From assembly GCA_949282555.1 (NCBI GenBank), contig CASDPK010000001.1, positions 1 to 64,000 on the forward strand: DNA of 64,000 nucleotides, read 5' to 3'. Below, piece after piece: positions 49,426-56,029 of this stretch. Both the position numbers and the translations under genes were made by a program. Under the pieces are notes generated by a model. It was not told the origin of the DNA and did no database searches. It worked only from the letters and a program-made list of their open reading frames with translations. Within the stretch, counting starts at the first letter, position 1. Every line of letters begins with the position of its first letter. The DNA comes from an uncultured Lentisphaeraceae bacterium (GTDB lineage: Bacteria > Verrucomicrobiota > Kiritimatiellia > RFP12 > DVOR01).

Positions 49426-49441
49426 CTTCATTAAAGTGAAC
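49426..49441. promoter_or_regulatory. Proposed HipB operator O2
   Basis: CTTCA-TTAAAG-TGAAC, 14 of 16 bases as in O1, 61 bases away (about six helical turns) and upstream of the -35. Paired sites suit cooperative binding. Confidence 0.62.
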
Positions 49442-49482
49442 GCTTGCCCTCCATTCGGTTTCACGTCGACCGACTCGAGCGT

Positions 49483-49518
49483 CCCTCGCGGGAAGCCCCG
49501 TCCGCGTGCGGTAAACCA
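49483..49518. repeat. 36-bp repeat, copy 2
   Basis: Identical over 36 bases to the PL8 gene end at 47749-47784, here with no lyase coding sequence upstream. The gap 49442-49646 is a mosaic of repeat pieces and holds no gene. Confidence 0.85.
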
Positions 49519-49556
49519 CCCGGAGATCATCCGAAATCCAAAGCCCTCGCCTTCGG

Positions 49557-49587
49557 GATACGGAGGGTTTGGGGGTGAGATACGGAG
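49557..49587. repeat. Dispersed CTCCGTATC repeat, copy B
   Basis: Begins GATACGGAGGGTTTG and ends GAGATACGGAG. It is an inverted match to 26608-26638 with one difference in 31 bases, about 23 kb away. Confidence 0.8.
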
Positions 49588-49622
49588 TCTCCCGGATCGG
49601 GCCACAGAGCCTTCCAAAACAT

Positions 49623-49645
49623 CCCCGCCCGCGTGCGGCAAACCA
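49623..49645. repeat. Third, shorter copy of the PL8-tail repeat
   Basis: These 23 bases match 47762-47784 and 49496-49518 with two differences, immediately before the terminator of the PEP-CTERM gene. Confidence 0.7.
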
Positions 49646-49646
49646 A

Positions 49647-49671
49647 AGGGGCGGCCCGCCAAGGCCGCCCC
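49647..49671 (-). terminator. Terminator of PEP-CTERM gene 1
   Basis: Minus strand GGGGCGGCC-TTGGCG-GGCCGCCCC followed by TTTGGTTTG. The 41 bases 49639-49679 are repeated exactly at 50940-50980. Confidence 0.8.
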
Positions 49672-49701
49672 AATGCGTTAGGTGTGATGGAGAGCGCTCG
49701 C

Positions 49702-50366
49702 TTACGCCACCTTGCGCCGCAACGCCACCCCCGCAACCCCCAACGCAAGCAACGCCAACACCGTTGGCTCAGGAAGCGAAAGCGCAATCGCCTCTTCGTC
49801 TGTCAGGAGCGCGTCATACATCTGCGCCTCTATGAGGTTCGCTTCAGAACTAACGAATATACCGTTGGTGTAACGATTAAACTGGGAACTCGTCAACTCC
49901 GCCACCTTGTCCCCATTGCAATAAACCACAACATTCACGTTATTCGCCGTCAAACTGGGCCATTTCACCGTGAAAACCACGGAAATAGCGCCCATCGTAG
50001 CATCATAATCACCGTATCCCGCAGCGCTTGTGTTTCCTACCGCCACCCCCAACGCTCCGTTCTGCATCGCAGAGAAGTAGGTGTTACTCCACCACTGGGT
50101 GCTCTTCAGAGCCTCGCCCGTATAACGATCACTAAGACATTCGGACTGCCCCACGGCAATAAGCGTTCCGGTGTTTGCGCGTTTCGCAGAGTAGACCAAC
50201 TTAATCGTGTATCCATTCGCCCCTACGTTTTTCCGAACTTGTAATACTTGCCCGCACTCGTTGTCGTTCCATCGCCGGCAGTCCTCAAATCCCACGCGGC
50301 GGTGATGGCATGTCCATAAGCCGCAACGACAACCGCCACCAACAAAAAGAATCGCTTCATCATCAT
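49702..50366 (-). pseudogene. PEP-CTERM LamG-like surface protein, frameshifted
   Basis: From the ATG triplet at 50366 the frame reads a signal peptide (MMMKRFFLLVAVVVAAYGHA), then AAWDLRTAG and GKYYKFGKT, then stops at TAG (50225-50223). The sequence continues in another frame from the same point as NVGANGYTIKLVYSAK and ends with a LamG-type LIEAQMYDALLTDEEAIAL and the tail LPEPTVLALLALG...ALRRKVA. One extra A in the A5 run at 50228-50232 would join both halves (KFGKNVGANG). It may be a decayed gene, an assembly error or a slippage switch. The promoter, ribosome site (GGAGAG) and terminator are intact. Confidence 0.8.
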
Positions 50367-50401
50367 CGCTCTCCAAATTAAGCCAAGAAAAACGCATTAC
50401 A

Positions 50402-50457
50402 CGTCCAACAACAGGACGACTTTCGTGATGATATCACCCCTCTTCTTCGAGTGTCAA
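50402..50457 (-). promoter_or_regulatory. Promoter and leader dyad of PEP-CTERM gene 1
   Basis: Minus strand TTGACA (50457-50452), 18 bases, TATCAT (50433-50428). The leader then carries CGTCC-TGTTGTT-GGACG (50418-50402), comparable in place to the dyad in the leader of gene 2. Confidence 0.75.
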
Positions 50458-50484
50458 CCGACTGCACACCTCATCGGCTCTTAA

Positions 50485-50796
50485 GAAAGTTTCCGCCACT
50501 TCTATACACGTCCCAACATCAACGAAGCCCTCGACTTCCTAACGGCCTGGTGCCTTCGCGTCAAAGAGAGTGGCCTTGCGCCCCTCACTCGCGCCGCCCG
50601 AACCATCTACCGACACTCCGGCCAACTCCTCAACGCCTATCGCTTTTTTCATCTCACCAACGCCCTTGCCGGAGGCTTCAACGCCAAGATCCAAGCCCTC
50701 AAAACCGCGGCCCGCGGCTTCCGCAATAGCCAACACTACCGCGTCGCCATCCTGTTCCATTGTGGTGCCCTTCCCCTCCCACACAAATTGACGAAG
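50485..50796 (+). pseudogene. 3' remnant of an IS transposase (ISL3-like)
   Basis: The plus frame after a TAA at 50482 reads ESFRHFYTRPNINEALDFL, then LTNALAGGFNAKIQALKTAA, RGFRNSQHYRVAILFHCG and ALPLPH. This matches the C-terminus of ISL3-type DDE transposases (TNA-x-EG-x-N-x-x-I and RGYRN). The catalytic core and left end are missing. The fragment lies between the two PEP-CTERM paralogues and may mark the event that duplicated their 3' modules. The family name is by resemblance. Confidence 0.78.
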
Positions 50797-50948
50797 AGCC
50801 CACCTCATCCGTTTGTTTGTGCACAAGTTACACAATATAGTGGAGAAGCGAATCCCAAAAAGGAGGATGCCCGCATACCATTGCAACCCCACTTCAAGAA
50901 CTTTCTATCCCTTCTGAGGGATTTCTCACCCGCGCAAGACAAACCAAA

Positions 50949-50972
50949 GGGGCGGCCCGCCAAGGCCGCCCC
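50949..50972 (-). terminator. Terminator of PEP-CTERM gene 2
   Basis: The same hairpin as at 49647-49671, followed on the minus strand by TTTGGTTTG. Confidence 0.8.
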
Positions 50973-51001
50973 AATGCGTTTGTGCCGTGGAAGGCGCCCG
51001 C

Positions 51002-51574
51002 TTACGCCACCTTGCGCCGCAGCGCCACCCCCGCAACCCCCAACGCAAGCAACGCCAACACCGTCGGCTCGGGAGCGGCAGTCCCGGAAATCACCGTACT
51101 GTCGAGGAAGTCCCCTCGCACTGGATCCCCTAAACCCAAGAAAGCCTCTGCATGTTTCCCGTTGTTCATGATAGTCTGCAATCCTGCGGCGCTCCAATCA
51201 TCTGTTCCCCATGAGATCCAGAGACTCGAGGGGTTCGTCGGATCGCTTGTCGCATCTCGGAGCACGAAGTGCATATATCCATTTCCAAACCACGAGCTAT
51301 AATCCTCGGGAAGTTGGAAGGTCGTTTTGAAATGAAGGTTTCCGTTTGCCCCAATAGTGGCTGTTACCTTCTGCGACACGTGACTTTCGGTAGCGATTGT
51401 CGCACTCTGCTCCCGAGGAGAACTGATGATGGCAAAGATCAGCTCTACCGTTCCGCCCTCAGGTTGGAATTTCGTGTTTTGGGCATAAAAGTCCACAGTC
51501 CAAGGCTCCATGACCGCCCGAAGGGGGGCGACAGCCAGCAACGCCAACGCGAGGGCAAACAACATTCGTTTCAT
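51002..51574 (-). CDS. PEP-CTERM surface protein
   Basis: The 190-residue protein has a signal peptide (MKRMLFALALALLAVAPLRA), a soluble beta-rich middle of about 135 residues (ELIFAIISSPREQSATIA, FQLPEDYSSWFGNGYMHF), and the sorting tail APEPTVLALLALGV plus ALRRKVA. The tail should be recognised by an exosortase/archaeosortase-type enzyme and removed on export to the outer surface; no such enzyme gene lies in the window. The last 69 coding bases match those of the frameshifted paralogue with two differences, while the bodies are unrelated. AGGAG lies 7 bases before ATG. Its promoter holds a G10 tract. Confidence 0.88.
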   Translation of the reverse strand: MKRMLFALALALLAVAPLRAVMEPWTVDFYAQNTKFQPEGGTVELIFAIISSPREQSATIATESHVSQKVTATIGANGNLHFKTTFQLPEDYSSWFGNGYMHFVLRDATSDPTNPSSLWISWGTDDWSAAGLQTIMNNGKHAEAFLGLGDPVRGDFLDSTVISGTAAPEPTVLALLALGVAGVALRRKVA

Positions 51575-51598
51575 GATGTTCTCCTGTCTTTTCTTGGA

Positions 51599-51617
51599 TG
51601 TACGGCCAACCCGTACA
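51599..51617. promoter_or_regulatory. Leader dyad of PEP-CTERM gene 2
   Basis: TGTACGG-CCAAC-CCGTACA is a perfect 7-bp inverted repeat just downstream of the predicted start, either an operator or an mRNA hairpin. Confidence 0.55.
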
Positions 51618-51632
51618 TAAAAACACTGATAT

Positions 51633-51663
51633 ATTCTACCCCCCCCCCGTGGCGATAAGTCAA
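51633..51663 (-). promoter_or_regulatory. Promoter with a homopolymeric G10 tract in the spacer
   Basis: Minus strand TTGACT (51663-51658), a 19-base spacer and TAGAAT (51638-51633). The ten spacer bases next to the -10 are all G (plus strand C10, 51639-51648). Losing two G would give the optimal 17-base spacing. The remaining gap up to 51870 shows no gene. Confidence 0.78.
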
Positions 51664-51870
51664 GGTTTTATTTATCCTGCAACATAATCTGTTGTTTCTG
51701 CGATGAATACAATGGATACAGAAGGGGATATTCCCCTCTTTGTCAGTGGCAATAATGGGATACGATGTGTGTTTTTGCTTGATAGAGGGTTTACAGATGG
51801 GCAGTGCGAGGGGTGCCTCTTTCCGGACGCAGGGGGGTAGTGGCGATGTGCCGGTTGGTTGGGCATCTGT

Positions 51871-51882
51871 TACAATGGCGGC
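51871..51882 (+). promoter_or_regulatory. Leaderless promoter element of the TonB-like gene
   Basis: TACAAT (51871-51876) ends six bases before ATG 51883. No ribosome site and no clear -35. Confidence 0.55.
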
Positions 51883-52713
51883 ATGGGAAGCAATGAGAAA
51901 AAGGCACTGCGTGTTTCGGTGGCTGCGAATGCGGTCATCTTCGTGTTGTTAGGGTCCGTATCCTTGGGAGGCTGTTTCGCCCAGCCGAAGGAAGAGATCA
52001 TCCCGATGGAGTTTTTGGTGGTGACGGAGGAGAACGCGGCGGATCGTTTGGCCGAAGAGCCGAACGAAGCGCGCGAACCCGAACCCGAGCCGCCGAAGCC
52101 CGACCCCTTGCCCGAACCCAAGGAGGCCGATCCCCCGCCGCCTCCGCCGCCCGTGCCGGACCCTGACCCCCTGCCGCCGCCCCCGAAGAAGGAGGCGCCC
52201 AAGCCCAAGACGGAAAAGCCCAAGGAAAAGCCGGCGGAGAAGAAACCCGATCCGCCCAAACCCAAGTGGAAGCCCACGCCGGTGAAGATCAGCAAGGTGC
52301 GCGTGGGCCCCGTGACCACGGGCAAGCGCGACGTCACAAAGGCGGCCACGCAAAAGGCCCTCTCGCAGGCGGAGATCCAGCGGCTTCTCAATGCGGGCGC
52401 GAAGTCGGGCAATCGGAACCAAGTCCCGCCCAATGAGGCCTCGCGCTGTTATGGCGTCATTGCGCGGGCGTTCCGGGAGAAGTGCAACGCCTACGGCCTC
52501 GAATCCTCCCCCACGGGGCGCGATCCCGTGCTCACCGTCACCTTTGGCCCGGGGGGAAGCATCCGGAACATCGCCGTGAAGACCTCGTCGGGCGATTCGG
52601 GCTACGACCGCCAGGTGCTCCAAGCGTGCCGACAGGTGCGCCGGGTGGACGGCCTTTCCTCAACCTTTCTCGCATCCTACAAAACCGTGGATATCCGCCT
52701 GAGCGTGGAGTGA
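51883..52713 (+). CDS. TonB/TolA-like energy-transducer protein
   Basis: The 276-residue protein has an N-terminal membrane anchor (ALRVSVAANAVIFVLLGSVSLGG), then a Pro/Glu/Lys-rich rod of about 110 residues (EPEPEPPKPDPLPEPKE and similar) that can span the periplasm. The C-terminal TonB-like fold contains CYGVIARAFREKCNAYGL, LTVTFGPGGSIRNIAVKTSS and YDRQVLQACRQVRRVDGL. It would couple the inner-membrane proton motive force to an outer-membrane receptor or envelope process. ExbB/ExbD are not adjacent. I chose ATG 51883 from the leaderless promoter. The next gene follows 26 bases downstream, probably in one operon. Confidence 0.85.
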   Translation: MGSNEKKALRVSVAANAVIFVLLGSVSLGGCFAQPKEEIIPMEFLVVTEENAADRLAEEPNEAREPEPEPPKPDPLPEPKEADPPPPPPPVPDPDPLPPPPKKEAPKPKTEKPKEKPAEKKPDPPKPKWKPTPVKISKVRVGPVTTGKRDVTKAATQKALSQAEIQRLLNAGAKSGNRNQVPPNEASRCYGVIARAFREKCNAYGLESSPTGRDPVLTVTFGPGGSIRNIAVKTSSGDSGYDRQVLQACRQVRRVDGLSSTFLASYKTVDIRLSVE

Positions 52714-52739
52714 ATCCGAATCCATAAGGAGGAACGAAC

Positions 52740-55700
52740 ATGAAGCGACTCCCACCCCTCTGCCTTGGCCTGCTGGCCTCGGCATCAGTGTGGGCACAGC
52801 AAGCCGTGCTCTACACCGGAAGCGACTGGAACGACGCCGAAGCGCCGTTGCGCGAGGTGTGGTCCGGCCCCGCCTTCGCCCAAGCCGCCGGCGTCACCTT
52901 GGCAACGGTTGACGCCCCTGAACGCGTCGATGACGCACAGAAGGCCGTTTGGGAGAGGCAAAAGGGCATCCGCCTCGACCCCCGGCGCATTCCGGCCTTC
53001 GCGTGGTTCGACGCCAAGGGCCGCTGTGTGCTCCTGCGTGAGGGCGTGGAGGCCCCCACCGCCGAAGCCGCCCGCACAACGCTCGATGGCCTCGTCGCCG
53101 AAGGCCGCGCCCGCGAAAAGCAGGTGGCCGACCTGTTGACCAAGGGCACCGCGGACGCCGCCGGCGAAGCGCTGGCGTTGCTGATCCCCGAAATCGGCCT
53201 GCACCGTTCCCGCGAGGCCAACGGCCTCAAGGAAGCGTGGGACACGCTGAAGGCCAAAGACCCCGAAGACGCCACGGGCTGGGCCTTCGCGCTGACCTTC
53301 GATCCCGCCTCCGACGCCTGCTACAAGGTGCGGGACTTCCTCAAGAAGAAGGATATCGCCGGCGGCGAAGCCTACATCGCCGAGCTGAACGCCAAGCCCA
53401 AGACCCACCTCTCCGCGAATCAACGGCAGGGGCTCCTGTTGTTGCGCTACATCCTCCACCGTTCCGATCCCGCCAAGACCGCCGAGATGGATCAATTGCT
53501 CCGCGACACCTTGGCCTTGGGGGCCGACACCCACTTCGGCTACGCCGCGCAGGGGTTGCTTTGCCTGCGGGGGCTTGGGCCGGTGGCCGTGCCCTATGGG
53601 TGGTTCCCCAAAGACACGAAGGCCGGCACGCAGACGTGGAAGGTCACCGTCGGCGTGGCCAAGACCGTGCGCGCCCCCGGCCGTTACGCCCTCACCCTGA
53701 AACGCGAGAAAGGGGCGGGCGCCATGCGCGTGGAGGCCGTGGAGATCGGCGGCAAATCCTTCGGCCCCGCGGCGGAAATCCCGGCGGGCGGTTCGGCGGA
53801 GATCCCCTTCGTGTGGGATGGCAAGGCGGACAAGACGCTGAACGTCACCGTCACCTTCGCCGGACCGGGCAAGGAAGAGCGCGGACGCCTCGCGCTTCGC
53901 CCGCTGCTCCCCGAGCGCGTGGTGCGCCCCGATGCGCCCATCGACCCGAATGCCCGGCCGTGGGCGGCCCGCGCCGGCGAACCCGCGGCGGCGGCCTATG
54001 CCCGGCTCGTCCTCCCCGAAGCGCTCCTCAAGGACATCGTCGCCCAGCCCGGCGGCGCGAAGTTCCTCTCCGCCTTCTTCGGCGACACGGCCTGGATGGA
54101 AGACTTCTTCGGCTCCGGCGAACCCCTCCGCGGCTGGGAAGCCGCCTTCCGTGCGTTGGACGCCGCGGCCTATCACTGCCCGGAAATCCTCACCTCGCCC
54201 GTGCTGAAACGCTGGGCCGCCGCCGCCGCGCTCAACGCGAACGCCGACCCCACCGAAGCCATCCGCCTGCTGCAAGTGCGCCTTGAATACCGCAAGGCCG
54301 GTTGGCTTGTGCGCGGGGCGGACGACCTGCGGTGCGACCAAATGCGCTTCACCCTGATCCCCGAACAGTGCGACGCCGACAGCACCCGTTGGCTGGCGGA
54401 GCGCCACTGCGTGCCCCCGCGCCTCTATGACGGCGTCTGCTGGGCGGCCCCCTATCGCCTCGACAACTTCTTCGGCGACTCCATCCATGGGCGCGACTAT
54501 TATCCGCCGTGGGATCACGTCTACATCCGCCACGAGATCGCGCGAACCGTCGGCGGCGTCTGCGGCGCGCTGAGTTACTACGGCTCCGCGGCGGCCAAGG
54601 CCCGCGGCGTGCCCTCCACCCCCGGCGGCCAGCCCGGCCACTGCGCCTACATGCTGTGGTCCGAGACGGAGGGCCGCTGGGTGCTGGCCTACAACATCGC
54701 CCCCTACACCGGCCCGCACTTCAGCCTCTGGGATGGCCGAGGCCGCTTCTCCTACCTTGACCTTGCGGCAGATTTCTTCGCCCGCGACGGCGCACGGGAA
54801 TCGATGCGCCGCCTGTGGACGGCCGAAACGACCCTCGCCGCCCGTCCGGAAGAGGCCCGCCACGCCTACGGCCCCGAGCAGGAGGGCCTCTACCGCGCCG
54901 CCCTCGCGGCCTGCCCGGCCAACCTCTCCGCATGGCGGGCCTACACCGCATGGCTCAAAGGCTGCCGCGACGTGCCGACCGCCGCGTGGGAGGCCTTTGC
55001 CCGCGCCGTCGCCGAGGGCCTCAACGGCCACTTGGAGCCCGCGTGGGAGCTCTTGGGCGATTCGGCCCTGCCCGCCATCCAAAAGCAGGGCGGCAAGGAG
55101 GCCCTTCAACGCACGCTCGTGGCGCTCCATGGCATCCTCCGGCAGAGCGACCGCAAGACCTCCGAGTTCTGCAACTACGGCCGCCTGCTCGATGAACAGG
55201 CCAAGTCGCTGGACAACGACCCGAAGGCCTGCTTCGCCCTCTTCGCCGCCGACCTCCCCACGCAGTTCGGCACGGCCGACGCGCTGGGTCAGCTGATGCG
55301 CTGGGGCGGTGCGCGCTTCCTTGGGAACCCGGAGCTGGCCCCGCGCTACGTCGCGGCGCTCAACGATCTCCTCAAAGCGCGCGGCAACGAAGGCAACGCC
55401 TTGGGCCGTTACGTCCGCGAGACCATCCGCGAAGCCTCCCAGGCCGGCAACGCCGAGGCCTTCCGCTCGCTCTGCGCCCTCCAAGACGCCCTTGATCCGC
55501 CGAAGGACCGCAAGCCGATGGACTTCTCCTTCGCCGGCCAGCCGCTCCTCTCCGACCGCGCCCTCCTGCGCCTCTCCACCACCTCCCACTGGGATCACCC
55601 CGAAGCCTACGGCCACGTGCTCGACGGCCTCACCCCCACCGAGTCCTTCCACACCTCCGAAGAGAAGGAGCCTTGGGTGGAGGCCGAGCTCGCGGGCATG

Positions 55701-55949
55701 GCCGAAGTCTCGGCCGTCTACCTCGGCAACCGTCCGGGGCAGGAGGGACGACTGGTGCCCTTCGTGGTCGAAGTCTCCGAGGACGGCAAGGCGTGGCGCG
55801 AAGTCGCCCGCGACGACAAGGTGCGCAACGAATATCGCCTCACCTTCGCCCCCGTCAAGGCCAAGCACGTCCGCGTGCGTTGCCAGCCGAAGGAAAAGAC
55901 CTTCCTGCACCTGCGCAAGTTCTGCGTCTTCGGCAAGAAGCTGTACTAA
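52740..55949 (+). CDS. Secreted thioredoxin-like/transglutaminase-like protein with a discoidin-like C-terminus
   Basis: The 1,069-residue protein has a signal peptide (MKRLPPLCLGLLASASVWAQ). Residues about 20-125 look thioredoxin-like but lack CxxC (VLYTGSDWNDAEAPLREVW). A helical middle is followed by a transglutaminase-type core near 600-650: GGVCGALSYYGSAAAKARG supplies a Cys and GGQPGHCAYMLW a His, then YNIAPYTG. Tetratricopeptide-like helices fill about 680-920, and a C-terminal F5/8-type-C-like domain (about 945-1069, SHWDHPEAYGHVLDG, VEVSEDGKAWREVARDD) suggests sugar binding. AAGGAGG precedes ATG. Its function is unknown; a wall- or mucin-directed peptidase or amidase is possible. Confidence 0.82.
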   Translation: MKRLPPLCLGLLASASVWAQQAVLYTGSDWNDAEAPLREVWSGPAFAQAAGVTLATVDAPERVDDAQKAVWERQKGIRLDPRRIPAFAWFDAKGRCVLLREGVEAPTAEAARTTLDGLVAEGRAREKQVADLLTKGTADAAGEALALLIPEIGLHRSREANGLKEAWDTLKAKDPEDATGWAFALTFDPASDACYKVRDFLKKKDIAGGEAYIAELNAKPKTHLSANQRQGLLLLRYILHRSDPAKTAEMDQLLRDTLALGADTHFGYAAQGLLCLRGLGPVAVPYGWFPKDTKAGTQTWKVTVGVAKTVRAPGRYALTLKREKGAGAMRVEAVEIGGKSFGPAAEIPAGGSAEIPFVWDGKADKTLNVTVTFAGPGKEERGRLALRPLLPERVVRPDAPIDPNARPWAARAGEPAAAAYARLVLPEALLKDIVAQPGGAKFLSAFFGDTAWMEDFFGSGEPLRGWEAAFRALDAAAYHCPEILTSPVLKRWAAAAALNANADPTEAIRLLQVRLEYRKAGWLVRGADDLRCDQMRFTLIPEQCDADSTRWLAERHCVPPRLYDGVCWAAPYRLDNFFGDSIHGRDYYPPWDHVYIRHEIARTVGGVCGALSYYGSAAAKARGVPSTPGGQPGHCAYMLWSETEGRWVLAYNIAPYTGPHFSLWDGRGRFSYLDLAADFFARDGARESMRRLWTAETTLAARPEEARHAYGPEQEGLYRAALAACPANLSAWRAYTAWLKGCRDVPTAAWEAFARAVAEGLNGHLEPAWELLGDSALPAIQKQGGKEALQRTLVALHGILRQSDRKTSEFCNYGRLLDEQAKSLDNDPKACFALFAADLPTQFGTADALGQLMRWGGARFLGNPELAPRYVAALNDLLKARGNEGNALGRYVRETIREASQAGNAEAFRSLCALQDALDPPKDRKPMDFSFAGQPLLSDRALLRLSTTSHWDHPEAYGHVLDGLTPTESFHTSEEKEPWVEAELAGMAEVSAVYLGNRPGQEGRLVPFVVEVSEDGKAWREVARDDKVRNEYRLTFAPVKAKHVRVRCQPKEKTFLHLRKFCVFGKKLY

Positions 55950-55974
55950 GCGCCTGAGGCCCCAAGACATCAAG

Positions 55975-56006
55975 CGCCCCGACGGTCTCCCGCCGGGGCG
56001 CCTTCG
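55975..56006 (+). terminator. Terminator between convergent genes
   Basis: GCGCCCCGACGG-TCTC-CCGCCGGGGCGC with one mismatch, then CTTCGTTTC. It probably serves both sides. Confidence 0.7.
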
Positions 56007-56029
56007 TTTCTCCGTCTCCCAAAAGGGGC

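Noticed and set aside
51639-51648. Poly-C tract as part of the plus-strand reading frame 51269-51658
   Set aside because: That frame is antisense to the PEP-CTERM gene and has no start signal; the tract makes sense as promoter spacer on the minus strand.
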